From the NCBI RefSeq assembly GCF_910594005.1, contig NC_057838.1, positions 33,348,001-33,412,000 on the forward strand: DNA of 64,000 bases, in the 5' to 3' direction. The first letter of the stretch is position 1. Each line of letters opens with the position of its first letter. Under the pieces are notes generated by a model. The model had not been told where the DNA came from and searched no databases. It worked only from the letters and a program-made list of their open reading frames with translations. Both the position numbers and the translations under genes were made by a program. Shown here piece by piece: positions 13,801 to 24,343 of this stretch. This DNA comes from Cervus elaphus (Eukaryota; Chordata; Mammalia; Artiodactyla; Cervidae).

Positions 13801-16800
13801 ACCAGATCACTGATACACACTCTTTTCAAATGTGCCAAGAGAGAAAAATAGAAAAATGGAGAGGGGAAGAAAGGAAAAAATAAACATCACAAAAGCCTCT
13901 GGGCCTAACAGCACCAAACTCTTATGATTCCATTCAGGCCAGCCCACCGTGCAGTTAAGACTGCAGACCTGTTCTGTAGAGATCTTCTTGATCACCATCC
14001 AGCCTGGCCAGGAACTCAAACTTCTGGTACAGGAACGGGTACTCAAGAATTGGTAACAGGCTGGGCTCAAAAGTGCTCGTCTTTCCACATAAGTGGCTGC
14101 CAAACCACGATGGCACCCCACTTAATTCATCACCTATGGCTATTCATGACCCTCATCCCACTCTGAATTTTTAAGGTTCTTCTCAACCCAGAACAGAGAA
14201 GATGGAGAGAACGTTGGCCTTTCATAGGAAATTTCTGGTAATGTTCACAAAGAGTGTTCAAAATTAAAGGTATGTGTTTAAAAAAAAAAAAAAAATTCCC
14301 ACATATACTTAACCTGTTCAGAAAGCTACCTGGTGCTGGGGTAGGCACAGAGTAGTGCCTACAAACAAACAGTCCCTGTGTTCCAGGGATTTGATATTCT
14401 GGGGAGACAAGACAAAGGTACAGGAAGGTGAACTCACAACAGTATTCAACTGTCATGCGATATTAAAACGTGGAACGGTAGCTTCAAGGAGAGGACCTAA
14501 AAGGAGAACTGAGTAGATCAAGGACAGTCATCTTCAAACAGTTCAATGACGTCATGGAAAAAAAGACTTGCGCCTGATTCTGAACAGGCCAGGATTTCAG
14601 GAAGGAAGAGGAATGTGGAGGAGCCATCCTAAACAAGAGGTGCCTAGGAACCAGTCCATGTGGGAACCAGTATAGGTTTGGTTTGATTTGCTTTCTTGTT
14701 TGAACTGCAATAGCGTTGGGCAGAAAGCAAAGAAGGGTCACATACCCGAGGTCTGAAATAACATTGTTGGTTCATGAGATTGCAAATTTTTAATATCCAG
14801 ATTGACTTGAAGGAACCTGAATTTGGATCCTCCAACCCAAACTGGGGGTGTGAGAGGAACTGAGCTTGCATAGTGATCTGTAGCTGGACAGAAACAGTTG
14901 CTATTTTTAAAGTGTTCTGGTTTTATTTATTTCATGTCAATACTCCTCACCCTATCTCCAGTCAAACAAGACAGGCAAGTTAAGCCTTAAGTAAATGTGA
15001 CTACAAAGAAAAGACACATATGTTTAGCACTCGCATTTCGTTTCTGTACTTTTTACATATTATTCAAATAGTTACTTTATTTTTAACACGAATCATGAGA
15101 ATTCACTTGACAACAATTATAAGAATACATCTGCTTAAAATAAATATCTAGAGTATATTTATTACTGGCCATTTATTTCAGAGGTATAAATGTGGCCTAC
15201 TGCTTCCTCAAAGATACTAAAGTCTGAGAGCAGCTATGTTAAAGGAAAAGGAGGAAGAAAAAATAACCTTTCCCTTTACAAGTGGCCAGGGTCTATTCAA
15301 GGCTGCCATAATCCCAGAGCTCTTTCATCTCCTCAAAGACACCAAGGCTGACTAACCAAAAGGTTTATTATTAACCTATGGGCACAACTCTTCTCATACA
15401 GTATCCCTTCGACATTTCTAACTCCGTCTTTCCAACAGTAACATATCTATCTGTCTCAAAGCGAGCTGACCCCAACTTATCCAGACTGTCACTGAACAGT
15501 CAAATCAAACCACTCATCAGCATATGTCATCAGGAAGCAAAGAAAGTCAGTTAAGCAAAACAACTCAATTTCCCCCAATCTGGAAAAGCCCAGTAATGTT
15601 TTTTAAATTTTTTAATTAAAAATTTTCTCCAAAAAAAAATTGAGATAGAAAATACACTTCTGTGTATAAAACCTGATACAGTGAAACGTGAAAAAATAAC
15701 TCATCAGTTTCCTACAATTCTAGAAAGGCCCGGTCCTTTTCAGTTAATCCAGGATGTGCCCATGGCTTCATGAAAAATCATTCTCTCCAAATGCAATTTA
15801 AGACAAGAATTTGTAGATAATCAAACCATTTTTAAAACTCTTCAATCCCCTTTAGTGTATGGGTTCCTTTTTAGGACCTAAGGACTGAACTTGGCTGCTT
15901 CTCATCAGGTGAAGGAAATCACAAGCCTCAAATGTCCAAAGGCACCAGCAGCCCAACTCCTCCAGTCCCACCCGAGGGGAGCGAGCCACAGAAAGACAGT
16001 CACCTATCCAGTCTAACAGGGTTAGTGTCAAGGCACACTGGTTCCCTCCAACTAGGAGTCCTCAGCTGGGAGTGCTGCCCTCTTGGACTCCGAGGTCAAC
16101 AGCGGTGACCCTCGAGCTCAGCCTCTGCAAACACAGCTGACAGAAGGGGAGGGCTGGCAGATCTTTCCTCACAGCTCTGCCGCCAGAGTGAGGGAGGTTA
16201 TGGGACAGACCCTACAGGGCAAGGAAGGTCACCCCGAGTATCAGGACCCTAAATCTGGACCACTCAACCTCTCTCTCCCGCTTCCACCTAACCATCCTCA
16301 GCCTAAGGAGCAGCCCCTGTCAATCAAGCAGAAAGAGTGTAGCCCTGTTCTGCCTCAAACTCACTGCATGGCTTTAAAAGTCCCTTCTCAGGATCAACTC
16401 CTGAATTTTTATATTTTTATACAGTTAAGTTGAAGTTGGCTAGAAGCGGGGAGGTAAGAGCTGGTCTTGAAGCTGCGTTTCAGTTTCATTTGACGTTCAC
16501 CTGGAGAAAGGGTTGGAGATGGATGTTCAAGCGCCCCCCTCCACCCCCGGCCCCCAGCCCAAGCCACTCCTCGGCCGTGCCACTGTCCCTTCAGCTCTCT
16601 GGGCCTCAGTTTCCCCATCTGTAAAAGGGCTCAGCTGCCCAGTAACTCAGAAATTCCAGGAGAATCAAGACAGAAGACAGCCACGGACCCATCCACGCAC
16701 CCCCCTGGCCCAGGCCGACCTCAAAGCGGGTGAGCCGAGGCGCCGGGCGCTGCCCCCGGGACACTAAACACCCGGGCACCGCCGGGGGAACCCGGAGGAC

Positions 16801-17394
16801 CTAAGGCTGCACCCGCCCGGAGGACGGAAGGAAGCGCGTGCGGCGCGCGGTCCGGGGCGTCGGGCCGGCGCGGGCTACTCACGGGTCCCCGCGGTCGGGT
16901 CCTCGGCCGCGGCAGTGGATGGGGTTGAGCTCGTCCTGAGGAAAGGCGTGCGCCATGTAGTTGTCGTAGCCGAACACGAACATGCCCCGCGCCAGGTCGC
17001 GCATCTGGGCGCGCAGCTGCGGTGGGAAGGCGCTGCTGTAGCGCTTCTCATACTCGTCCCGGCCGCGGCCCCGGCCGCCCAGCACGTAGCCCCAGTGGGC
17101 CGGACCGCACACGCCCTGCCCGGGCCGCCGCGGAGCCCGCCGCCGCCTCCCCTCTGCCGCCCCGGGGGCCGGCGGCTGCAGCCACGACGGCCCCGACTGC
17201 CCCCCGGGCCGGTCCGCTGGCCCCGAGGCGGGAGACGCGGGGCCGTCGGGACCCCTCAGGCGCTGGAAGCCGAAGCTGAGCGGGAAGCGCTGGTAGAAGC
17301 CCATGCTGGGCCCCAGCCCGAAAACGAGCCACAGCACTCCGTGGAGGCCAAGCCGAAGGAGTACCAGCCCCAGGACGAGCGCTCGCCATTGCAT
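1700..17394 (-). CDS. EDEM1: EDEM1, ER degradation-enhancing alpha-mannosidase-like protein 1 (5' eight coding exons; 3' end off window)
   Basis: Eight exons (16883-17394, 11436-11508, 8207-8310, 6862-7033, 5645-5828, 4389-4563, 2324-2444, 1700-1870) splice in frame to 1512 nt, residues 1-504 of a protein that is about 657 residues in human. EDEM1 is an ER type II or lumenal glycoprotein of glycoside hydrolase family 47. It trims or recognises mannose on misfolded glycoproteins and passes them to ER-associated degradation. Visible features are a hydrophobic signal-anchor (about residues 6-28), a variable Gly/Pro/Arg linker (about 47-95), then the (alpha/alpha)7 GH47 domain from about residue 115. 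The domain includes the FEATIR segment with the family's catalytic Glu (E226 here) and N-glycosylation sequons in LGNYS, GNSS and NNET. The start at 17394 has A at -3 (ACCATGC), and the same frame closes at a TAA at 17494-17496 with no other ATG between. About 154 C-terminal residues are missing only because the window ends. Identification rests on near-identity to the remembered human protein. Confidence 0.97.
2324..2444 (-). CDS. EDEM1: EDEM1 exon 7
   Basis: 121 nt encoding residues 408-447 after completing Gly407 (GG|C), [20 protein letters not shown] to QAFFPGLQ. The acceptor is GCTCCTCAG and the donor CAG|GTATGT. Confidence 0.97.
2774..3085 (+). mobile_element. Two Bov-tA SINE heads in tandem
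   Basis: The first head starts GGGCTTCCCTCATAGCTCAG at 2774. A second starts GGGATTCCCTTATGGCTCAG at 2894 and continues to the standard end GGACACAACTGAGCAACTTT. AATTTGGTATA occurs at 2731-2741 and again at 3086-3096, probably the target duplication of the composite. Confidence 0.85.
3541..3640 (+). mobile_element. L1 3'-end remnant
   Basis: Contains the typical L1 3' UTR terminal phrase (ACCAACTATACTCCAATAAA) followed by an A-rich tail. Only the terminal ~100 bases are recognisable. Confidence 0.6.
4389..4563 (-). CDS. EDEM1: EDEM1 exon 6
   Basis: 175 nt encoding residues 350-406 flanked by split Gly codons, from [20 protein letters not shown] to IQNYLRR. It carries the conserved [15 protein letters not shown] helix of the GH47 barrel. 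The acceptor is TTTTCACAG and the donor AGAGG|GTATGT. Confidence 0.97.
4564..6861. other. EDEM1 introns 4 and 5 (around exon 5)
   Basis: Apart from exon 5 (5645-5828), this is unique intronic sequence with only a small MIR-like trace near 6664-6715. Nothing else is recognised. Confidence 0.6.
5645..5828 (-). CDS. EDEM1: EDEM1 exon 5
   Basis: 184 nt encoding residues 288-348 plus the first base of Gly349, from [20 protein letters not shown] to the SSDTGLL end. It contains the NNET sequon and the [15 protein letters not shown]47 block. The acceptor is CTATCCCCAG and the donor TTAG|GTGTGG. Confidence 0.97.
6862..7033 (-). CDS. EDEM1: EDEM1 exon 4
   Basis: 172 nt encoding residues 231-287 after completing Arg230 (AG|G), from [14 protein letters not shown] to TGIPYPR. 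The acceptor is TGTCCTTAG and the donor CGG|GTAGGT. The codon after ELL is CAT (His263); I recall Tyr at this place in human, but this is from memory. Confidence 0.96.
7034..8206. other. EDEM1 intron 3
   Basis: Unique intronic sequence. A purine-rich (GA) stretch of about 70 bases lies at 7741-7812. No repeat family or gene is recognised. Confidence 0.6.
8207..8310 (-). CDS. EDEM1: EDEM1 exon 3, catalytic glutamate segment
   Basis: 104 nt encoding residues 196-229 plus two bases of Arg230, from [12 protein letters not shown] to VQVFEATI. The Glu in FEATIR is the GH47 acidic residue that is mutated in published EDEM1 studies (E220 in mouse numbering, as I recall; E226 here). The acceptor is TTTTTAAAG and the donor AG|GTAAAA, a somewhat weak donor after position +4. 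Confidence 0.96.
8311..11435. other. EDEM1 intron 2
   Basis: Mostly unique sequence with one Bov-tA SINE at 10146-10356. No additional exon is seen. Confidence 0.7.
10146..10356 (+). mobile_element. Bov-tA SINE with target-site duplication
   Basis: Starts GGCTTCCCGGGTGGGTTCAG, with the tRNA-like head and body ending CGACAGAGTGACTAAACAAC. It is flanked by a perfect 12-bp duplication, ACTAGTCTGGGC, at 10134-10145 and 10357-10368. Confidence 0.92.
11436..11508 (-). CDS. EDEM1: EDEM1 exon 2
   Basis: 73 nt between a TTTTTCAG acceptor and a GTAAGT donor. It completes Pro171 (CC|T) and encodes residues 172-195, [20 protein letters not shown] and onward, the conserved GH47 segment containing an N-Y-S sequon. 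Confidence 0.97.
13604..13800 (+). mobile_element. Bov-tA SINE with target-site duplication
   Basis: A tRNA-like head (GGTGGCTCAGCTGGCAAAGA) and a body ending with GAGCGACTTTCACTTTC. It is flanked by perfect 9-bp duplications, ACCAGATCA, at 13595-13603 and 13801-13809. Confidence 0.92.
16565..16632 (+). mobile_element. MIR fragment
   Basis: The phrase GGGCCTCAGTTTCCCCATCT followed by GTAAAA is the conserved MIR core. The fragment is about 70 bases long and ancient. Confidence 0.7.
16883..17394 (-). CDS. EDEM1: EDEM1 exon 1 (coding part), signal anchor and linker
   Basis: This exon encodes residues 1-170 plus two bases of Pro171. It begins [19 protein letters not shown], an uninterrupted hydrophobic stretch that serves as signal sequence or membrane anchor. 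Residues 47-95 are low-complexity Gly/Pro/Ala with a [10 protein letters not shown] basic patch. From EYEKRYS (about 114) onwards the sequence is conserved GH47 entry sequence. The donor is CCC|GTGAGT with the intron starting at 16882. The exon is extremely GC-rich and lies inside the CpG island. Confidence 0.97.
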
Positions 17395-17684
17395 GGTCGC
17401 GAGGGCGCCGCGGGCATTATTTTGAAACGCGGGGGGCCTTCCCCGCCGACCACCGCACCCCACGTCCGCCCCACAGCTCCGCTCACTTCCCCTTTAAGGA
17501 ACTCCCTCGTGACGCACCAGGAACTGGCCCATTGTCCCCCCACCCCTAGCACCTCGGGCCCGGCCGGCCAGTCCCCGCATTCGCCCGCCCAGTCGCCCGG
17601 ATTGGCCCGGCCCCGCCCGGCCTCGCAGGGAGCGGCCCGGGACTCCCTACCGCGCCATAGGCCGCCCGGACGTCCTCAGAGCCG

Positions 17685-17870
17685 CGAGGCCCCGCCCCTC
17701 CCTTCCGCCCCGCCCCCGGCCCGGCGTCCGGCCCCGCCCCCTGGGCAGTCGGAGTCGGACCGGCTGGCGTGGCGAGTAGGGGCCGCTCCGGCTCGGGACA
17801 CGGCAACTTCCAGCCAATGGGAGCGCGGCACGGGAGCAGCCAGCTGCCGGACAAGGACGTGGCCACGGGC
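17685..17870 (-). promoter_or_regulatory. EDEM1: EDEM1 proximal promoter: GC boxes, CCAAT/ERSE-like and XBP1-like sites
   Basis: There is no TATA box. GC boxes (plus strand CCCCGCCCC type) lie near 17690-17699, 17706-17716 and 17731-17741. An inverted CCAAT box lies at 17601-17605. At 17814-17832 the plus strand reads CCAAT, nine bases, GCACG, one base short of the ER stress response element CCAAT-N9-CCACG. At 17855-17864 GGACGTGGCC contains the ACGT core that on the minus strand reads GGCCACGTCC, close to XBP1/ATF6 sites. EDEM1 is a known IRE1-XBP1 target, so these sites are plausible, but their function is inferred. The transcription start cannot be fixed from sequence. Confidence 0.65.
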
Positions 17871-18389
17871 CCGCCCGGTTCCGTGTAGAGCCTGCTTCCC
17901 GCGGACCTGGGACGGAAGAAAACCACTCCAGCTCTAGGTTAGGGATGGTGACAGATAAAAGACGTAAGGAACGAGGAGGAAAAAGGACATTTCTGTAGGG
18001 CAGGGTTTTTCATTTGTCTGTTAAATGGTAGGAGTGATGATCCTACTGTTTAACTGAAGACTGCACAAAACGGTGTCCTGATTTCTTTTTGTTATACATC
18101 CTACTTGGTACCTTTAACACTTTATTAAAACACGCTAACTTGTAAGAATCTCTCACAGAGATTGTAAAACCCATATTCCCAGCTCCTGTCCACCGAGCTC
18201 CAAAGGTCCCGAGAATGTGTGTATAACAAGCGCTCTTGAGCAATTCTTAGCAACCGGCAATCTCAGGAAATACTGAGGTAGGTTATATTCCCTTTGTCAA
18301 GTAAAGAATCTTTCTTAAAGGGATCAGGAGTCGGGGGGAGAAGTCAAGGCTGCTACTGCCAAGACCAAATTATTTTTACCGTATCTATT

Positions 18390-18567
18390 TGTGGCTCAGC
18401 TGGTAAAGAATCCGCCTGAAGTGAGGGAGACCTGGATTCGATCCCTGGGTGGGGAGGATACCCTGGAGAAGGGAAAGGCTACCCACTCCCGTATTCTGGC
18501 CTGGAGAATTCCTGGGGTCGGGTCGCAAAGTGTCGGACACGACTGACCTTTCACTTTTCACTTTTTC
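18390..18567 (+). mobile_element. Bov-tA SINE
   Basis: Starts inside the tRNA-like head (GTGGCTCAGCTGGTAAAGAA) and runs through the body to CACGACTGACCTTTCACTTT. The first bases of the head are missing. Confidence 0.88.
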
Positions 18568-18696
18568 ATTTAACCATGTCGCTTCTTGCCCCTCCCACTG
18601 CGACCATCTCTCCCTTACACTGTAGTAGTAACCTAACCTTCCGGGTGTGGGAAAGATTCCAGGTCAAATCTTTACCCTTCTGAATCTGCTTCCCAT

Positions 18697-19180
18697 GGGC
18701 TTCTGTGGTGGATCAGCGGTAAAAAAGAGACTGCAGTGCAGGAGATACAGGTTTGATCCCTGGGTGGGGAAGATACCCTGGAGAATGAAAGGCAACCCTC
18801 TGCAGTATTCTTGCATGGAGAATCCCATGGACAGAGAAGCCTGGCGGGCTACAGTCCATGAGATCACAAAGAGTCGGACATTACTGAGCAACTACACCAC
18901 CACCGGGAGAAGGCAATGGCAACCCACTCCAGTACTCTTGCCTGGAAAATCACACGGGTGGAGGAGCCTGGTAGGCTGCAGTCCATGGGGTTGCGAAGTT
19001 GGACAGGACTGAGCGACTTCACTTTCACTTTTCACTTTCATGCATTGGAGAAGGAAATGGCAGCCCACTCCAGTGTTCTTGCCTGGAGAATCCCAGGGAC
19101 GGGGGAGCCTGGTGGGCTGCCGTCTATGGGGTCGCACAGAGTCGGACACGACTGAAGCGACAGCAGCAGCAGCAGCAGCA
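18697..19180 (+). mobile_element. Compound Bov-tA/Bov-A SINE cluster
   Basis: Three successive modules share the AATGGCAACCCACTCCAGTA body: 18697-18898 has a tRNA-like head, and 18903-19035 and about 19040-19180 lack it. The last ends in an (AGC)n run at 19159-19180. These produce several overlapping spurious open frames. Confidence 0.85.
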
Positions 19181-19928
19181 TACCACCACCACCATCTTTA
19201 CATAATTAGTAAGGTAGCAAATGTCAGCTTCAGAGTGATGAAGCTTCAAAGTGATGCCAGCTTTCATGTGATGACAACAGTTTAAGGGTTTTTTTTTTTC
19301 TTTTGTTTCCTGCACTGGAAATGTCTGCTAAGTTTGGCCCTCCATAAGTTTAAACCATGTGGCTGTTGTACTGAGGTTCCTGAAAAGTTTGAGAAGCAAG
19401 GCCTGATGGTTAGCTCAAATCAGATTGGCCGAGGGACCAGGGGAGTGATTAAGAGGATGACAAAGCTGTCACATGGCATACTCATCACATTCTCAGGGTC
19501 AGGGGATTTTTAGGAACACAGAGGAGGTATAATAGGGACTAAGAAGGAACCCAAAGAAACATCTGATTATAATACAAGGTAGCTGGCACATAGTAAGGCC
19601 TTTTTTGTTGACTGAGTCTTATTGTTGTCCAAAATCCTGCCTGCCCAAGCGTTGAAAAGAATGTAAAAAGAGTTGGATCCTGGATCTTTTGCCTATAGAT
19701 TCTTCTCTGTGAAAGGCACCTAGGGACTCTGCTGAAAGTCCAACTTCAGGTCTTGACCCTCTTTCAGGTCTGCCTCCTCCAGAACTTGCAAAGTAAATAA
19801 GAATATTAAGGACCATGTTGTATGTTTCCTAACTTATTTTATTGCAAGTTTGAATTCATCATGGTCAACTGCAGACCACATTGGTAATAACTCCTATCTT
19901 CACATTAGATACAAGTTCTAACAAAGAC

Positions 19929-20126
19929 CAGGACCCCCCTGGTGGCACAGACAGTAAAGAATCTGCCTGCAATGCAGGAGACTCGGGTTCGATCTCTGGG
20001 CCAGGGAAGGTTCCCTGCAGAAGCGAGTGGCTACCTACTCCAGTATTCTTGCCCAGAGAACTCCATTCTTGCCTGGAAATTTTGGATGGGTTCATGGGGT
20101 CGCAGAGTTGGGTACAACTGAGCAAC
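19929..20126 (+). mobile_element. Bov-tA SINE
   Basis: The head reads CCCCTGGTGGCACAGACAGT and the body ends GGGTACAACTGAGCAACTAA. Short CTAACAAA repeats on both sides may be the target duplication. Confidence 0.85.
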
Positions 20127-20744
20127 TAACAAAAACAAATCTTTTTTTCATAACCAGAGAAAACCCATCTGAATTTTGAAAGACGCTTTTCATGGTCAAA
20201 CTGACAACTGCCAGTTGTAAATGTTGAGCGAGTTTCAAAATAATTTCACGTGTTCTCATTTAATCTTTGCAGAAAACCTTGTAAGCTCTGTTCCATAAGC
20301 CATAAAGGGAAGAAGTCAGGTTGGGGGGCGGGGAGGGGGTCGAATTCTCCAAGCTAGTTGACTCCAGGCAGAAAGAATTATTGCCCTGGTTTCTTACACT
20401 TTAGTCCCAGAAAACTCACTGCAACTGGCTGGCCCTCAAAGAAAAAAAAAAAAAAGAAATCGGTCCTTCCCTACACTAGTGTCCTGCACAGCCTAAGATT
20501 TAGGGTCAGACTCACAAAGTGTTTACTTCTCCAATTAAACTGAACAGTAACAACAAAAATCTTGTGCTAGCCTTTTAGACTAGACTCCCCTCAAGGTAAA
20601 TGTAGCTAAGACTGGAACAACACCCAGATTTAACAAGAAAAGCCAATCTTAAAAATCAACTTAAGTAACTGTCTTGTGATAGCTTTTCCCATACATACAT
20701 AATCTCACAAAAGCATCAGGGGACTGATTTAAGGGACACTGAAA

Positions 20745-20990
20745 TGCACTATGGGAAAAATGGGTCACACTAGAGATAACAGCTAAGAACCCAGACTCAG
20801 AAGTCCAACTGCCAGGTCTTCAGATCTTAGCACTGCCCTCTGAGTAACCTTGGGAAGTTATTTTTCAGGACCTGTCCTCTCATCTGTAAAATGAGGGTGG
20901 TAAGACAGTACTTACCACATACAGTTTTGAGAATTAGATTTATTGTATATAGTATACCTACAACAGTGTCGCATACATGGTAAGCCCTAT
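20745..20990 (+). mobile_element. MIR element
   Basis: Contains the MIR middle and 3' phrases (CTCTGAGTAACCTTGGGAAG, CTCATCTGTAAAATGAGG) followed by the expected TACTTACC-type tail. Confidence 0.75.
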
Positions 20991-20996
20991 CATTGC

Positions 20997-21197
20997 TATT
21001 GTTTAGTTGCCAAGTCATGTCAGAATCTTTTGTGACCCCACGGACTGTAGGCAGGCTCCTCTGTCCATGGAATTTCCCAGGCAAGAATACTGGAGTGGGT
21101 AGCCATTTCCTTCTCCAGGAGATCTTCCCAACCCAGGGATCAGACCTGTGTGTCCTGAGTGCAGGCGGATTCTTTACCAATGATCCACCTAGGCAGC
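20997..21197 (-). mobile_element. Bov-tA SINE, minus orientation
   Basis: The plus strand shows the reverse complement: GTTTAGTTGCCAAGTCATGT, then TTTCCTTCTCCAGGAGATCT, ending with the complemented tRNA head (GGCGGATTCTTTACC). Confidence 0.88.
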
Positions 21198-24112
21198 TTG
21201 AGCTTTATTATTACGACACATGAACTCTGTAAGACCTGCACCTAGTAGAAGTACCTGGAACATAAACAGCTGAGGTCTGTTGGAAGAATTATATAAATAA
21301 GCCCCTATTATCAAAGCATTATTTTAGGAGGAAAAAAATGTGTCTAAGGAAACAGAGTATAAAATAGGACAACGGCTAAAACTCACCATCGTCTAAGAAA
21401 CAGTTGAAAAAGCTTTGAATCAAGTCTAATTCCAGCTCTATTTAACTCAACCTGGTCCAGCTTCCACACATCAGGGTCCATTCAATCTCCATCCTACTTT
21501 GATAGCTGAAGATGACTGCTTACATCTATTTCAGTTCCTTCAGAGATATCCTCCACTGTAAACAGACATTACAGTTTTGGGGATGTTTTATAAGGCTGCA
21601 TGGGTGAACCAATGCACTAGCCTCCTAAAACTGCAATGCCAGAAATAAACCTCTGGCCTTTTGATGACCCTAAAGAGTAGTCCCAGAACTTCCTATGTGA
21701 AATATCAGGACTAAAACAGTCTATTAAAAGGAAGGATTTTTCTACTCCAAGAAGTTATAAGTGATTACACAAAACAATGTGAAAAAAAGAAGTGATGATG
21801 ACTTTCAAAATTCTGACTACTGCTTCTTTCTGAAGCAATATATACTTGCTTTATAAAGGTGGGGGTAAGGGAGAATAAACAAACAATAAAGAGTGGGGGG
21901 GGGGGTGGAAATACCTGTAACCCCATGATTGATTTGGTAAAGATCCAACTTCATAATTCATAATACTGTTTCCTTAGCTAGGTAAGAAAAGCTAAATTTC
22001 ACATTTAAAACTGGACAGTAGAGAACTAGTCTTCGTACCTGTTTTAAGGGCATTAGTCCCAAAGTCTATCAACACACTAGGTTGGAAAGACACAGGGGAC
22101 AGAGACTAGTGGAAATAAAAACTAGTACATCCCCTGAGGGGGGCAAAGTGGCAATTCCCAGAGTAAATGCAAAGGCATTTACCTTTTGACCCAGTCATGT
22201 TTCTGTGAATTGCTGCACGTGGACATAATGATCCACTGGAGTAATGTTCATAAAAGCAAAACATTTATACTTCTGTTTTTTCAATAAGAAAACAATAAAA
22301 GATAAGAAATTGATATTAAGAGTGATGATAGTGGGAGAGTGGTAACTCAGTCATGGGTGAATAATGGAGCTTACATATGAAAAAAATTAAATTATTGGGA
22401 AAATAAATGGAATTTAGAAAAAACGTGGTGAGCTTCCTTGCCCACATGTTCTAACTGCTAAACTGCTAAATCAAACACAGCAAGTTTCCAACAAAAATAA
22501 TTTTCATCACCACCATTCATGCCACAGGCCCCAGCCCTTAAGTTATTGATGCATCCAGAAAAAGTAGGAATGATACAGATTTTTAACTCTTAAGGGTGAG
22601 AAGAACTAGCAATTTCATAAATTGGCTACTGGTAAGACTATTTCTTTTTCCTTAGGGGATTATACAAGTAGAAAAAGGAGTCATCTAATTCATGTATTGG
22701 TAATAGTAGAAAAGATGGACTCACTTAAAACATAGAAACAAGATAGTACATTATGTAATACAGACTGTACAAAACTGAAGGCTGTAGATTATGTAAGAGC
22801 TGGTTGGAGACATACTATAATTAGCAATCTGTTGATGTTCTACTCCCCCCAGCTCAAAAGGGAGCAAAAGTTTCGTTGGGGGAGTTCCCCCTCCCTTACT
22901 GTTTTAAAGGAAGTATTTTCTAACTGCCCCAGGTTTCTCCAAGCTCTAAATTCCAGCAGAACCCTAGCAACACAGGAGTTATCAAATATTAAAAATTCAC
23001 TCTAAACATGCACCCCCAAATTGGATGGTTTACATTTTTCCACATTGTATACCAGAATATATTTTTTTGCAGTCTGGGAGAAATGCTTGAAAAATTTTAA
23101 TGGCTTTCAAAGCCCATGTGGCTACAGCATTTCCTTCAAACAAAATGTTATTACGTCATTCTGTAAAATGTGATCTCTAGCCCTTAACTATGTTAAAATT
23201 AAAGTTATGAAATGTAAACATTTCTGTGGTTTTAGGATTAAGAGGAACACACAACACTAACATAATCACTGGGACACTAGGACCAGCGGGCATTTTCATC
23301 TCTTTCCTGCCTTCTGTCTCACCACCATCCAGATCTCTAGACTGCTAGAACCAGAGCTTGTTGGTGGGAGAAATGATATGAGAAATGATATTAGAAATCC
23401 TCTACTCTTCATAAGGGAAAACTGCAGAGCCAAAGGGGGTTCAGCAACTCACCAGTCACACAAAACAAAGAATTCATTCTCTTAAACACCCATCCAGCAC
23501 ATGGAACCAAGCTAAGGAAGCATTTTAAGGTGACAGTTTTTTCCCAGCACAGTCCTTTGATGAATACAAGACCTGCAAGTCCCAGTAAAATGAGGTTAAG
23601 GTATCCCCTCCTTCCCAATTCCTTCCCGGAAATCTACATTACCTAAATCACCGGCTACCTTGGGATTTTAAAATAGAATTACCTTACGGAGAGAGCTTGT
23701 TAATGAAATGGAATAATAAATGACTTTGGCTGTTGTTCAGATTAAGTAACTTTCCATTGAGTCTGTCTAGTACCTCAATGACTCGTCTTCCTAAGAACAT
23801 TCAAGAGGCAGCCATTACAAAAGTAACCTATTTTTATTAATAGCTGAATTTTAAACAGAAATTGTATGGAAGATATTTACTAATCAACAGGAAGCACCTG
23901 CCATGGGTTGCGTTATTTGTAGAACCGCAAACTGAAGGGAAATCAGGCAAGCCTAGTGTTTGCTTTAACTGTCTTCCTTTTCAAGTATCTTCACTGATGT
24001 ACATGTTACTGAAGGTACAACCTTTAAAGTTTGGAACAAAATGAAAATATTTCACATACTGAACATAGTGGTTCCCCCAATGACACATTTCTAGAGAAAA
24101 GCATTCAGCCAA

Positions 24113-24343
24113 TTGGGCTTCCCAGGTGGTGCTGGTGGTAAAGAACCCACCTGCCAATGCAGGTAGACCTAATAGATGTGGGTTCGATCTCTGGATCCGG
24201 AAGATCCCCTGGAGGAGGGCAAGACAACCCACTGCAGTATTCTTGAGTGGAGAATCCCAGGGACAGAGGAGCCTGGTGGACTACAGTCCATAGGATAGCA
24301 CAGAGTCGGACACGACTGAGGCGACTTAGCACACATGCACACA
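24113..24343 (+). mobile_element. Bov-tA SINE with target-site duplication
   Basis: The head is TTGGGCTTCCCAGGTGGTGC and the body ends ACACGACTGAGGCGACTTAG plus a short CA-rich tail. It is flanked by perfect 11-bp copies of CATTCAGCCAA at 24102-24112 and 24344-24354. Confidence 0.92.

Larger units (their letters stand above)
11509..16882. other. EDEM1 intron 1
   Basis: About 5.4 kb. It contains a Bov-tA SINE (13604-13800), a MIR core near 16565-16632 and the inner part of the CpG island from about 16.7 kb. The rest is unrecognised unique sequence. Confidence 0.75.
16700..17900. promoter_or_regulatory. CpG island over EDEM1 promoter, exon 1 and start of intron 1
   Basis: A sharp rise in G+C and CpG frequency relative to flanks begins in intron 1 near 16.7 kb and ends near 17.9 kb. 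It covers the whole coding part of exon 1 and about 500 bases upstream. This is the only strong CpG island in the window and is typical of a housekeeping promoter. Confidence 0.9.

Noticed and set aside
17394..17463. In-frame N-terminal extension of EDEM1 starting at 17463
   Set aside because: The codon there is GTG, not ATG, and the frame closes at a TAA at 17494-17496. The ATG at 17394 matches the known protein start.
16915..17937. 340-codon open frame on the plus strand across EDEM1 exon 1
   Set aside because: It is antisense to a confirmed exon in very GC-rich DNA where stop codons are rare. The protein is low-complexity Pro/Arg/Ala with no domain.
22070..22280. Old L1 or DNA transposon piece
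   Set aside because: A weak resemblance around TTTTGACCCAGTCATGTTTC only; family and limits are not supportable.
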